This document shows positions 6,324-13,219 of a DNA stretch of 13,219 nt, piece after piece (position 1 is the stretch's first letter; every line of letters starts with the position of its first letter). The translations under genes were made by a program, and so were the position numbers. The notes under the pieces were generated by a model. That model was not told where the DNA came from. It saw nothing but the letters and a program-made list of their open reading frames with translations, and made no database searches. Source of the DNA: Roseiflexaceae bacterium (GTDB lineage: Bacteria > Chloroflexota > Chloroflexia > Chloroflexales > Roseiflexaceae); NCBI GenBank assembly GCA_947462525.1, contig CANHPK010000013.1:1-13219 (forward strand). Reading direction: 5' to 3'.

Positions 6324-6722
6324 TTAACGCTTCGTGTATTGTGGGCGCTTACGAGCACGTTTGAGACCGGGCTTCTTACGCTCTTTCTCACGTGGGTCAC
6401 GGGTCAACAGACCAGCGGCCTTCAATGCCGGGCGCAGAGCCACGTCAAGGTCGAGCAATGCACGGGCGATACCGTGACGAATTGCGCTTGCCTGACCCGA
6501 AACGCCGCCGCCGAACACCTTGGCCATCACATTGAACGAACCGACGTTCCCCGTTGCCACGAATGGCCGAGCAATTTCGGTTGCGAACAACTCACGGTGA
6601 CCGAAGTAATCCTTCGGAGCTTTCCCATTGACAACAATTTCACCGTTGCCACGGTACAAACGCACTCGGGCTACAGCCGTTTTGCGTCGTCCCGTGCCTT
6701 GGTAGTAGTTCTTCTCAGCCAT
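6324..6722 (-). CDS. rpsI: 30S ribosomal protein S9
   Basis: 132 residues. S9 binds 16S rRNA in the small-subunit head, and its C-terminal tail reaches the P-site tRNA. Recognised from YYQGTGRRKTAVARVRLYRGNGEIVVNGK at the N-terminus, GGGVSGQASAIRHGIARALL in the middle, and the basic end DPREKERKKPGLKRARKRPQYTKR with the conserved terminal Lys-Arg. The ATG at 6722 has GAGAGGG upstream. It is the last gene of the operon, 21 bp after rplM, and is followed by the terminator. Confidence 0.98.
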   Translation of the reverse strand: MAEKNYYQGTGRRKTAVARVRLYRGNGEIVVNGKAPKDYFGHRELFATEIARPFVATGNVGSFNVMAKVFGGGVSGQASAIRHGIARALLDLDVALRPALKAAGLLTRDPREKERKKPGLKRARKRPQYTKR

Positions 6723-6743
6723 GTTAACCCTCTCGTCGTTGTA

Positions 6744-7184
6744 CTAACCGCGGACCTTCGGCTCGAATACCTTGGGCATTTGTGCAGCGTGTGGGTGCGT
6801 GGTACCAGCGTACAAACGCAACTTGACAATCTGCTGACGGCCCAAGCGAGTCTTGGGCAACATACCTTTAACCGCAAAGCGCAGGACGCGATCGGGGTGG
6901 GTCGCCATCATCCGGCGATATGTCACTTGCTTGAAGCCACCTGGGTAGTTCGAGTGACGGTAGTACATCTTTTGATCTTGCTTTTTGCCAATCAAGCCGA
7001 GCTTCTCGACATTGATGACCACCACAAAATCGCCACCATCGATATTCGGACTAAAGGTCGGCTTGTGCTTCCCGCGCAACAACGTTGCAATTTGGGTGGC
7101 CAAACGACCGACGGTTTGACCTTCTGCATCGATGACATACCACTCGCGTGATACTTCTGATGCTTTCTGCGAATAGGTTTTCAT
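6744..7184 (-). CDS. rplM: 50S ribosomal protein L13
   Basis: 146 residues, normal length. L13 is an early-assembly protein of the large subunit that binds 23S rRNA. Landmarks are REWYVIDAEGQTVGRLATQIATLLRGKHKPTFSPNIDGGDFVVVINVEK (about 13-60), KMYYRHSNYPGGFK, and GMLPKTRLGRQQIVKLRLYAGTTHPHAAQMP near the end. It begins with ATG 7184, 24 bp after truA, preceded by AAGGA. The rplM-rpsI pairing is near universal in bacteria. Confidence 0.98.
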   Translation of the reverse strand: MKTYSQKASEVSREWYVIDAEGQTVGRLATQIATLLRGKHKPTFSPNIDGGDFVVVINVEKLGLIGKKQDQKMYYRHSNYPGGFKQVTYRRMMATHPDRVLRFAVKGMLPKTRLGRQQIVKLRLYAGTTHPHAAQMPKVFEPKVRG

Positions 7185-7208
7185 TCCCGTTATTCCTTAC
7201 CTACAGCG

Positions 7209-7982
7209 TTATTCCAAGGGTCGGAGCGCCGACCGTGGATACGTGACCGATACGAGTGTGAGGCCGTGAGCCGGGGCGAGATTGCCGGCCTTCTGGCGAT
7301 TCCGTCCGTCCAGAATTGCTTTGAGTCCTTCTGCAGTCAGACTACCGACACCGACGAGGAGCAGGGTGCCGACTACAATGCGCACCATATTGCGCAAGAA
7401 ACCACTCGCCGTGATCCGAACGACTGCCACCGAGTGACCGCCAATCAGCCTGCGCTGACATTCAACCGAAACACAGCTCCGCACCGTCGGTCCAACCGGT
7501 ACACCCAATGTGAATGCCGCATAATCATGAGTCCCAACCAGAACCTGGCTTGCCTCATGCATCGCTTCGACATCGAGTGTCCGCGATACAGCCAATGCAG
7601 TACGCCGCAAAAACGGCGATGCTACTGGTGCATCATCAAGTACGTATTCGTACGTCCGATGCTCTGCCCAAAACCGCGCATGGAAGTCACGGGGAGGCTC
7701 CCATATTTGCGGAATGGACACATCAGGGGGCAACAGTGCGTTCATAGCTCTGAGTATTGTCCCGAGCGTCCGCTCGCTGGTCGTTGTAACATTACCGACT
7801 TGGCCACTTGCGTGTACACCGGCATCTGTTCGACCCGCGAGGGTGACGCGCACATGCTCAGCATGCAAACGCCACCACGACTGCTCAAGCACCCCCTGGA
7901 CTGTCCGCACACCAGGCTGCAATTGCGACCCAGCAAAGTCGGTACCATCATATGCAATCTGGAACGCTATACAGCGGTCCAT
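7209..7982 (-). CDS. truA: tRNA pseudouridine(38-40) synthase TruA
   Basis: 257 residues from ATG 7982 (an upstream in-frame start at 8027 would run into rplQ). TruA makes pseudouridine at positions 38-40 of the tRNA anticodon stem. The catalytic aspartate is Asp53 in the hallmark GRTDAGVHA (50-58). IAYDGTDFAG (9-18), DFHARFWAEHRTYEY (99-113) and GFLRNMVRIVVGTLL (194-208) are also typical. It starts 10 bp after rplQ and ends 24 bp before rplM, its usual place in many bacteria. Confidence 0.97.
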   Translation of the reverse strand: MDRCIAFQIAYDGTDFAGSQLQPGVRTVQGVLEQSWWRLHAEHVRVTLAGRTDAGVHASGQVGNVTTTSERTLGTILRAMNALLPPDVSIPQIWEPPRDFHARFWAEHRTYEYVLDDAPVASPFLRRTALAVSRTLDVEAMHEASQVLVGTHDYAAFTLGVPVGPTVRSCVSVECQRRLIGGHSVAVVRITASGFLRNMVRIVVGTLLLVGVGSLTAEGLKAILDGRNRQKAGNLAPAHGLTLVSVTYPRSALRPLE

Positions 7983-7992
7983 CTCACCCAAT

Positions 7993-8343
7993 TTACAGAA
8001 GTTCGATGATCGCCATCTCGGCACCATCGCCTATCCGTGGTCCAAGTTTCGTGATACGGGTATAACCGCTGCTGCGATCCTTGAACTGCTCAGGCGCAAA
8101 TGCGAACAGTGCACGCATTGCGTCTTTGCTTGCCAACCGTGACAATGCCATACGGCGATTGTGGGGGTTGTCGATACGCCCCAAGGTAATCAAGCTTTCG
8201 ATATATGGCTGGATTGCCTTGCACTTGGTGATGGTCGTCTTGATCTTGCGGTGCTCGATGAGTGAAATCATCAGACCGCGGTAGAGTGCTTCGCGCTGCT
8301 CTTTGTCACGACCTAACTTGTAGCCTTCACGACGATGTCGCAT
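7993..8343 (-). CDS. rplQ: 50S ribosomal protein L17
   Basis: 116 residues, at the short end for bacterial L17. It lies near the peptide exit tunnel of the large subunit. The N-terminus MRHRREGYKLGRDKEQREALYRGLMISLIEHRKIKTTITKCKAIQPYIESLITLG is diagnostic; the end RITKLGPRIGDGAEMAIIELL matches the conserved C-terminus. The ATG at 8343 has GAGGGG upstream. It follows rpoA after 86 bp, the widest gap in the operon. Confidence 0.98.
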   Translation of the reverse strand: MRHRREGYKLGRDKEQREALYRGLMISLIEHRKIKTTITKCKAIQPYIESLITLGRIDNPHNRRMALSRLASKDAMRALFAFAPEQFKDRSSGYTRITKLGPRIGDGAEMAIIELL

Positions 8344-8429
8344 GGTAGCCCCTCATAACTTCACGTGTCACTCTGACGAGTGTCCGTCTGCCATTCCGCT
8401 GCATGCTCCCACACAACGGATTCTTGTCT

Positions 8430-9434
8430 TTATTCGACCTCGACGTCTGCAGTGGCTTCCGCACTACTGCTCCACTTACCGCCCGGATCGTAATTGTGCT
8501 TGAGGCACTTTTCGCGAACCTTATCCTTGATTTCGTCGAGTGACTTTTCACCAAGGTTGCGGACTGCCTTGAGTTGCTTCTCGTCCATCTGCAGGATCTG
8601 CCCGATGCTCGTGATATCTGCACGGCGCAAACAGTTATGCGTGCGCGTCGTGAGCTCGAGTGCATCGACCGACATCTCCATAATCGTGCTCGGGATAGCG
8701 TTGCTGTCTACGACAGCAGCAATACCTTCGCGTTCCACGTCATCTTCGATGTCGTGACGACTGAATTCCGAGATGATCTTGTTGTATTGTACCAACACCT
8801 GCGCAGAATGAATAAGCGCGTCACCCGGCTTGATAGTGCCGTCTGTGAAAATCTCGATAATCAACCGGTCATAGTTTGTCGCCTGGCCAACACGTGTGTT
8901 CTCGACAACGTAATTGACCTTCGGAACAGGTGTATAAATCGCGTCGATGGGGATTTCACCTATCGCTGCAATCTCTCCCATTTCGGCAGGGACATACCCA
9001 CGGCCCTTGTCGACAGTAAACTCGATTTCGATGCGGCTTTCGTTGCCATCCAACGTACAAATATAGTGATCTGGGTTGACCAGCTCAACATTACTTGGGA
9101 CGTCGATGTGACGAGCCAACACCGGACCAGGGCCTTGCTTCACCAGGTTAATGCGTACCTTCCGTGGCGAATGTGAACGAAGCCGAATCCCCTTGATGTT
9201 CAAGACGATTTCGGTGACGTCTTCACGCACACCTGGGATGGTCGAAAACTCGTGGTACACACCATCGATCTTGATTTTGGTAATCGCGGATCCTGGGATG
9301 GACGACAAGAGCACACGACGCAACGCATTCCCTAGGGTATGGCCATACCCTGGCTCGAGTGGTTCTATCTTAAAGCGGCCGTAGTTTTCCTCTGCCGCAA
9401 CCAATTCAATACTCGGCTTGGCGATGTCTAACAC
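8430..9434 (-). CDS. rpoA: DNA-directed RNA polymerase alpha subunit
   Basis: 334 residues starting at GTG 9434. The alpha dimer nucleates RNA polymerase assembly and its C-terminal domain contacts UP elements and activators. The N-terminal domain shows ENYGRFKIEPLEPGYGHTLGNALRRVLLSSIPG (about 16-48). A charged linker (HDIEDDVERE) leads to the C-terminal domain (about 253-304), TTRTHNCLRRADITSIGQIL...NLGEKSLDEIKD, keeping the arginine and asparagine that contact DNA in E. coli alpha. The GTG is preferred over an upstream in-frame GTG at 9458 because AAGGAGG (9441-9447) sits 6 bases before it and would otherwise be inside the gene. The product would then begin MLDIAKPSIE, as in relatives. The acidic tail after 315 is variable. 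Confidence 0.97.
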   Translation of the reverse strand: MLDIAKPSIELVAAEENYGRFKIEPLEPGYGHTLGNALRRVLLSSIPGSAITKIKIDGVYHEFSTIPGVREDVTEIVLNIKGIRLRSHSPRKVRINLVKQGPGPVLARHIDVPSNVELVNPDHYICTLDGNESRIEIEFTVDKGRGYVPAEMGEIAAIGEIPIDAIYTPVPKVNYVVENTRVGQATNYDRLIIEIFTDGTIKPGDALIHSAQVLVQYNKIISEFSRHDIEDDVEREGIAAVVDSNAIPSTIMEMSVDALELTTRTHNCLRRADITSIGQILQMDEKQLKAVRNLGEKSLDEIKDKVREKCLKHNYDPGGKWSSSAEATADVEVE

Positions 9435-9440
9435 CGGCTG

Positions 9441-9447
9441 CCTCCTT
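9441..9447 (-). promoter_or_regulatory. Strong Shine-Dalgarno fixing the rpoA GTG start
   Basis: The minus strand reads AAGGAGG, full complement to the 16S 3' end, 6 bases before GTG 9434. It decides between two in-frame GTG candidates. Confidence 0.85.
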
Positions 9448-9485
9448 CCAATCGTCACTGCCCAACACCGGCCACAAGTCCAGGA

Positions 9486-10103
9486 CTAGCGGCTGTAGAA
9501 CTCAACAATCAACTGCTCGTTGATGCCTTGCTCAGCGTCCTCACGGCGTGGCAGAGCCACAATCTCCGCGCTCAGATCAGCATGCACAACACGCATCCAC
9601 TCGGGAGCGCGATGCAACAGCTCTTTGGCTTCGAGGATGGTCTTGAAGTACGTGCGCTTGCGGCTTTCGACGCGAACGGCGATCTTCTCACCGACACGAA
9701 CGGTGAACGAAGGGATGTTGGTCTTGCGACCATTGACAGTGACGTGACCGTGGGCAACCAACTGACGTGCCTGTTGGCGCGTCGTGGCAAGACCCATGCG
9801 ATACACGACATTGTCGAGGCGACGCTCGAGCAACATGAACAACGCGGCGCCGGTCTCGCCGGGGACACGCTGTGCACGTGCATACAAGTTACGGAACTGC
9901 TTCTCAAGCACCCCATACATGTAACGTGCCTTCTGCTTCTCCTGCAACTGCATACCGTAGTCAGACATCTGACGGCGGCGTGCCGAAGGGCCGTGCTGGC
10001 CAGGAGGGAAGGGGCGCTTATTGAGCACCTTCTGGGCTTTTTCGGTCAAAGCAATATTCAGCCGGCGGCTGATTTTGGCAATTGGTCCACGGTAGCGTGC
10101 CAT
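9486..10103 (-). CDS. rpsD: 30S ribosomal protein S4
   Basis: 205 residues. S4 nucleates 30S assembly on 16S rRNA helix junctions and in many bacteria represses its own operon. Landmarks are MARYRGPIAKISRRL, PPGQHGPSARRRQMSDYGMQLQEKQKARYMYGVLEKQFRNLY (about 33-74), and the S4 RNA-binding domain RRLDNVVYRMGLATTRQQARQLVAHGHVTVNGRKTNIPS (about 93-131). The N-terminal four-cysteine zinc site of the zinc-type S4 is absent, so this is the zinc-independent form. ATG 10103; 19 bp after rpsK. Confidence 0.98.
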   Translation of the reverse strand: MARYRGPIAKISRRLNIALTEKAQKVLNKRPFPPGQHGPSARRRQMSDYGMQLQEKQKARYMYGVLEKQFRNLYARAQRVPGETGAALFMLLERRLDNVVYRMGLATTRQQARQLVAHGHVTVNGRKTNIPSFTVRVGEKIAVRVESRKRTYFKTILEAKELLHRAPEWMRVVHADLSAEIVALPRREDAEQGINEQLIVEFYSR

Positions 10104-10122
10104 GTACTACAGTCTCCTACGA

Positions 10123-10536
10123 TTAGACGCGCCGGCGCTTTGGCGGTCGGCAGCCGTTATGCGGAATTGGGGTGACATCGGTGATCGCGCTTACCTGCAA
10201 CCCAGCGGACTGCAAGGAACGCACGGCTGCTTCGCGGCCGGCACCAGGACCCTTGACGAATACTTCGATGGTACGCATACCGTTTTCGATAGCCTTACGG
10301 CCAGCGATTTCGGCAGCAATCTGGGCTGCGTATGGCGTGCTCTTGCGTGAGCCTTTGAAGCCATTGTGGCCGGCGCTCGACCAGCACACCACGTTCCCCA
10401 TCGGGTCCGTAATCGTCACAATCGTATTGTTGAATGTGCTCTGCACATGGGCCTGCCCACGTGGCACATTCTTCCGCTCACGACGCTTGCCGCGCTGTCG
10501 TTTGGGAGCAGCTGAACTCTTGGTTGCCTTCGCCAT
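10123..10536 (-). CDS. rpsK: 30S ribosomal protein S11
   Basis: 137 residues from ATG 10536, chosen because GGAGG lies 4 bases upstream; an in-frame start at 10551 would contain that Shine-Dalgarno. S11 lines the platform near the E site and the mRNA exit. A basic, disordered N-terminus (AKATKSSAAPKRQRGKRRERK) precedes the core: AHVQSTFNNTIVTITDPMGN, SSAGHNGFKGSRKSTPYAAQIAAE, VFVKGPGAGREAAVRSL, and the invariant end TPIPHNGCRPPKRRRV. It sits between rpsM and rpsD in the standard alpha-operon order. Confidence 0.98.
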   Translation of the reverse strand: MAKATKSSAAPKRQRGKRRERKNVPRGQAHVQSTFNNTIVTITDPMGNVVCWSSAGHNGFKGSRKSTPYAAQIAAEIAGRKAIENGMRTIEVFVKGPGAGREAAVRSLQSAGLQVSAITDVTPIPHNGCRPPKRRRV

Positions 10537-10595
10537 GATTCCTCCACACATTGTTACTCAGCACCGTCATCGCGACGGGCGAAGTATTGCAATGA

Positions 10596-10976
10596 TTACT
10601 TTTTGACCTTCTTCTTGATTCCGATTGAAGCGCCTTTGCGGCCACGGCGGGTGCGGGCGTTGGTGCGCGTGCGCTGACCACGAACCGGCAGACCCTTACG
10701 ATGGCGCAAACCGCGATAGCACGCAATGTCCATCAATCGCTTGATGTTCATTTGGATTTCACGACGAAGATCGCCTTCCACGCGGAATTCGCGTTCGACG
10801 ATTTCACGGATGCGGATTTGCTCTTCTTCGGTCAGGTCACGGACGCGAGTGGCCGGGTTGACGTTTGCCCGTGCCAAAATTTCGGAACCATTGGTACGAC
10901 CAATCCCAAACACGTACGTAATCGCGATGTCGATACGCTTGTTTCGTGGGATGTCTATCCCAGCAATACGAGCCAT
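10596..10976 (-). CDS. rpsM: 30S ribosomal protein S13
   Basis: 126 residues from ATG 10976 (AGAGG upstream). The frame opens further to 11018, but MARIAGIDIPRNKR is the family's normal start. S13 sits at the top of the 30S head, bridges to the large subunit and touches the P-site tRNA. IAITYVFGIGRTNGSEIL (helix-two-turn-helix region), LMDIACYRGLRHRKGLPVRGQRTRTNARTRRG and the lysine-rich tail are diagnostic. It begins 66 bp after rpmJ, with a hairpin in the gap. Confidence 0.98.
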   Translation of the reverse strand: MARIAGIDIPRNKRIDIAITYVFGIGRTNGSEILARANVNPATRVRDLTEEEQIRIREIVEREFRVEGDLRREIQMNIKRLMDIACYRGLRHRKGLPVRGQRTRTNARTRRGRKGASIGIKKKVKK

Positions 10977-10998
10977 GCTTGCCTCTTTACGATCTGTG

Positions 10999-11021
10999 TC
11001 GTCGTACCTGTCGTACAACGA
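10999..11021 (-). promoter_or_regulatory. Stem-loop between rpmJ and rpsM
   Basis: On the minus strand TCGTTGTAC and GTACGACGA pair over 9 bp (one T·G wobble in RNA) around the 5-base loop GACAG. It ends about 22 bases before the rpsM ATG and has no T tract after it, so it is not a terminator. A role as an RNA processing site or ribosomal-protein binding site is possible but unproven. Confidence 0.4.
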
Positions 11022-11042
11022 GCTTCCACTTATCCTGGTGTA

Positions 11043-11159
11043 TTAACCCTGACGCTGCTTGTGCTTGGGTGTGCGCTTGCAAATCACCCGGATGATGCCC
11101 TTGCGTTTGATGACGCGACAGTATTCGCAGCGTGGTTTGACCGAAGCCTGAACCTTCAC
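11043..11159 (-). CDS. rpmJ: 50S ribosomal protein L36 (zinc type)
   Basis: 38 residues, short but unmistakable: it starts at GTG 11159, reads KVQASVKPRCEYCRVIKRKG, and ends TPKHKQRQG before TAA 11043. L36 is a small zinc-ribbon protein of the large subunit that stabilises 23S rRNA. The zinc ligands are Cys11, Cys14, Cys27 and His33, so this is the zinc-binding (C+) paralogue. AGGGGG precedes the GTG. It lies 16 bp after infA, in the usual infA-rpmJ-rpsM order. Confidence 0.97.
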   Translation of the reverse strand: MKVQASVKPRCEYCRVIKRKGIIRVICKRTPKHKQRQG

Positions 11160-11175
11160 AATAGCCCCCTAACGG

Positions 11176-11397
11176 TTACTTGTACCGATATGTGATACGA
11201 CCACGAGTCAAGTCGTACGGTGAGAGTTCAACCAAAACGCGATCGCCCTTCAAAATCCGAATGTAATTCATCCGCATCCGACCCGAGATATGTGCGAGAA
11301 CCTCAGGACCATTCTCGAGTTGTACTTGGAACATCGCATTCGGCAACGGTTCGAGAACCGTTCCTTCCATTTCGATCACGTCTTTTTTCTTGGTCAT
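11176..11397 (-). CDS. infA: Translation initiation factor IF-1
   Basis: 73 residues, a single OB-fold. IF-1 occupies the A site of the 30S subunit during initiation and assists IF-2 and IF-3. The sequence MTKKKDVIEMEGTVLEPLPNAMFQVQLENGPEVLAHISGRMRMNYIRILKGDRVLVELSPYDLTRGRITYRYK is close to family consensus. The start ATG at 11397 overlaps the map stop by 4 bp (ATGA), which suggests coupled translation of Map and IF-1. Confidence 0.98.
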   Translation of the reverse strand: MTKKKDVIEMEGTVLEPLPNAMFQVQLENGPEVLAHISGRMRMNYIRILKGDRVLVELSPYDLTRGRITYRYK

Positions 11398-12173
11398 AGT
11401 TCCTCTTCACTCGTCTCCTGACTCGTCAGGATTTCCGTCTCTCCGTCGGTCACTGCCACCGTGTGTTCATAGTGTGCCGCGTAACGACCATCGGTCGTCA
11501 CCACCGTCCACCCGTCACGCAGGACCGTAGTTGTCGGCGCACCACACACAATCATTGGCTCAATCGCAAATGTCATGCCTGGTTGCAGGACGAGCCCTCG
11601 CCCCGCTGGTCCGTAATTGAGGATTTGTGGATCCTCATGGAGCGCCTGCCCAATGCCATGGCTAATGTAGTTGCGGATTACACCATATCCACGCGCTTCC
11701 GCGTAACTCTGGATAGCCCACGAGATGTCTGACAATCGTGCCCCTGTTCGCACAACCGACAACGCATGATACAAGGTCTCTTCCGTTACCCGTAGCAGTC
11801 CTGCAGCTTCGTCACTAATCGCTCCCACTGCATAGCTCCATGCAGAATCTGCATGATACCCGTCGTACTGCACCCCTATGTCGATGCTCACAATGTCACC
11901 CTCGCGCAAGACACGCTTGCTGGGGATGCCATGCACCAGTTCTTCGTTCACCGAAATACACGTCGCCGCCGGGTAAGGTGGCGGACCGCCATATCCCAAG
12001 AACGATGGTTGACCACCGAGGCGGGTGATCAACATATGGACACGGTTGTCGAGCTCACGCGTGGTGATGCCTGGCTCGACACACGTACGTAACATACGAT
12101 GACTTGCTCCGACAATCGCGCCCGCTCGTCGCATCGCTGCGAGTTCACGTTTGTTCTTACGCGTGACTGCCAT
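11394..12173 (-). CDS. map: Methionine aminopeptidase, type I
   Basis: 259 residues from ATG 12173, preceded by GGAGA; longer in-frame starts up to 12239 lie inside adk and lack support. The enzyme removes the initiator methionine from nascent proteins. The dinuclear-metal ligands of the pita-bread fold are all visible: Asp98 (VSIDIG), Asp109 (YHADSAW), His172 (SHGIG), Glu205 (FAIEPM) and Glu236 (HYEHTV), plus substrate-site His81 and His179. There is no N-terminal zinc or SH3 extension. The start overlaps the adk stop by 17 bp and the stop overlaps infA by 4 bp. Confidence 0.97.
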   Translation of the reverse strand: MAVTRKNKRELAAMRRAGAIVGASHRMLRTCVEPGITTRELDNRVHMLITRLGGQPSFLGYGGPPPYPAATCISVNEELVHGIPSKRVLREGDIVSIDIGVQYDGYHADSAWSYAVGAISDEAAGLLRVTEETLYHALSVVRTGARLSDISWAIQSYAEARGYGVIRNYISHGIGQALHEDPQILNYGPAGRGLVLQPGMTFAIEPMIVCGAPTTTVLRDGWTVVTTDGRYAAHYEHTVAVTDGETEILTSQETSEEEL

Positions 12174-12816
12174 TGCTCTCCATGACATGCAACATGTCTT
12201 GCGTGACCTGCGTGATTTCACGCTGGCCATCGATTTCACGCAGCAATCCCTGCGTACGGTAGTGGTCGATCAATGGTAACGTCTGCGCAAAATAGACACC
12301 GAGCCGCCGTTGGGCCGTTTCCATGTTGTCGTCGTTCCGCTGATACAACCTCCCACCACACTCGTCACAGACGTCGGGACGTTTGGATGGAAAGTAATAT
12401 ACATTATACGTTGAACCGCAAGTTTTACAAGTCTCGCGACCGGCAATTCTGCGCAAAAGTGTCACTTCGGGGACTTTGAGGAACAAAACATACCGCAAAT
12501 CCCGTCCCTGACGCTCGAGTTCAACCGTTAGCGCCGCAACCTGGTCTATCGTACGCGGGAATCCGTCAAAGATTACACCTCGCTGACAATCCGGCTGCGC
12601 AATACGCTCCATTATCATGCGTATAACAACTTCGTCCGGGACCAGCTCGCCTCGGTCCATGTACGATTTCGCGAGCATACCGAGCTCTGTCCCCTGCCGA
12701 AGTGCCGAGCGGAAGAGATCGCCACTTGCCACATGCACCAATCCCGAGTGTTCTTCAAGCGCTTTGGCTTGCGTTCCCTTGCCCGCTCCCGGTGCACCCA
12801 GCAGAATGACATCCAT
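12157..12816 (-). CDS. adk: Adenylate kinase, long zinc-LID form
   Basis: 219 residues from ATG 12816, which has GGAGG 5 bases upstream; a TTG directly before it is too close to the Shine-Dalgarno. Adenylate kinase catalyses ATP + AMP to 2 ADP. The P-loop GAPGAGKGT (7-15), the AMP-binding segment SGDLFR (31-36), DGFPRT (84-89) and the LID domain are visible. The LID carries a zinc site, Cys130-x2-Cys133 (CKTC) and Cys150-x2-Cys153 (CDEC). RNDDNMETAQRRL follows. It lies 34 bp after secY, as in most Gram-positive and Chloroflexota genomes. Confidence 0.98.
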   Translation of the reverse strand: MDVILLGAPGAGKGTQAKALEEHSGLVHVASGDLFRSALRQGTELGMLAKSYMDRGELVPDEVVIRMIMERIAQPDCQRGVIFDGFPRTIDQVAALTVELERQGRDLRYVLFLKVPEVTLLRRIAGRETCKTCGSTYNVYYFPSKRPDVCDECGGRLYQRNDDNMETAQRRLGVYFAQTLPLIDHYRTQGLLREIDGQREITQVTQDMLHVMESNGSHA

Positions 12817-12850
12817 CAAATCCTCCGCCGCTCTTCGTTGAACTGCAGTC

Positions 12851-13219
12851 CTACCGTCGTCCCAAAAAGCCTTCGTAGTTCCGCATAACCAATTGCGCTT
12901 CGATTTGGCGCAATGTGTCTACCGCAACACCGACGACAATCAACAACGCCGTAGCACCCAAACCAATCGGGACACCAGTGATGGCTTGTGTCAAGAATGG
13001 CAGAATCGCAACCAATCCCAAGAAGATTGCGCCGGTCCGCGTCAAGCGGGTCACAATCTGGTCGAGGTATACTTCGGTGTTCTTCCCTGGGCGAATACCC
13101 AAGATGAACCCACCGTTCTTTTGCAATGTGTCGGGGATATTCTGCTGCTCGAAGATAACCTTCGTGTAGAAGTACGTGAAGAAGAAGACCAACACGAACA
13201 ATCCCAGCGAATACACCCA
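12851..13219 (-). CDS. secY: Preprotein translocase subunit SecY, C-terminal fragment
   Basis: The frame enters from the right window edge (TGG codon at 13217-13219) and ends at TAG 12851, giving the last 122 residues of SecY. SecY forms the membrane channel of the Sec pathway. Seen here are the end of TM8 (LFVLVFFFTYFYTKVIF), the cytoplasmic C5 loop KNGGFILGIRPGKNTEVYLDQIVTRLTRTGA that touches SecA and the ribosome, TM9 (IFLGLVAILPFL), TM10 (GATALLIVVGVAVDTLRQIEAQL) and the short tail MRNYEGFLGRR. The N-terminal part is outside the window. Confidence 0.97.
   Translation of the reverse strand, partial: WVYSLGLFVLVFFFTYFYTKVIFEQQNIPDTLQKNGGFILGIRPGKNTEVYLDQIVTRLTRTGAIFLGLVAILPFLTQAITGVPIGLGATALLIVVGVAVDTLRQIEAQLVMRNYEGFLGRR

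Noticed and set aside
6339..7151. 270-codon open frame on the plus strand across rpsI and rplM
   Set aside because: It lies antisense to two certain ribosomal protein genes, has no recognisable domain and no promoter; it is a codon-usage shadow.
8574..9176. 200-codon open frame antisense to rpoA
   Set aside because: Entirely within a conserved gene, with no start signal or family resemblance.
12174..12239. N-terminal extension of map by 22 residues
   Set aside because: It would lie within adk, does not look like a Map N-terminus, and the ATG at 12173 has its own GGAGA.
1..13219. CRISPR array, insertion sequence, phage or toxin-antitoxin genes
   Set aside because: No regularly spaced repeats, transposase, integrase or toxin-like frames were seen; every sizeable conserved frame is accounted for by the listed genes.

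Overview
The window is a stretch of bacterial chromosome, probably from the phylum Chloroflexota. The placement rests on overall feel: the gene order secY-adk-map-infA-rpmJ-rpsM-rpsK-rpsD-rpoA-rplQ-truA-rplM-rpsI, a zinc-less S4 beside a zinc-type L36, a penicillin-acylase homologue, and an XPB-like helicase C-terminal-domain protein. This gene order is shared with Gram-positive bacteria, so the phylum is an inference. No insertion sequence, phage gene, CRISPR array or tRNA/rRNA gene was found.

Right-hand half (13219 down to 6324, minus strand): the downstream part of the spc/alpha ribosomal-protein supercluster. It runs from the 3' end of secY through adk, map, infA, rpmJ, rpsM, rpsK, rpsD, rpoA, rplQ, truA and rplM to rpsI. 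Genes are packed with gaps of 10-86 bp or with overlaps (adk/map 17 bp, map/infA 4 bp). The run ends in a strong rho-independent terminator at 6270-6306. The cluster couples protein export (SecY), nucleotide balance (Adk), N-terminal methionine removal (Map), translation initiation (IF-1), the ribosome, transcription (RpoA) and tRNA pseudouridylation (TruA).

Middle (5087-6280): an inositol-monophosphatase-family gene on the plus strand has a near-consensus sigma-70-type promoter. It converges on the ribosomal operon. Between them lie about 340 bp with no credible gene but with several hairpins of unknown role.

Left-hand part (5075 down to 384, minus strand): a HAD phosphatase, a 566-residue XPB-like helicase C-terminal-domain protein lacking ATPase motifs, recO, a membrane PH-domain/SHOCT protein, and a trimeric-type purine nucleoside phosphorylase. 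The first three overlap end to start (4 bp and 8 bp), so they are probably translationally coupled. A TATAAT box and an inverted repeat separate the last two genes, which are 2 bp apart. The HAD gene and the plus-strand phosphatase diverge from overlapping promoters. At the far left, the 3' end of a penicillin-acylase-family gene (plus strand) converges on the purine phosphorylase gene across a terminator hairpin with a 16-bp perfect stem.

Most of the window is conserved housekeeping DNA. The parts that merit a second look are the coupled HAD / helicase-like / recO trio, the hairpin-rich convergent intergenic region, the hairpin at the start of the PH-domain transcript, and the hairpin upstream of rpsM.
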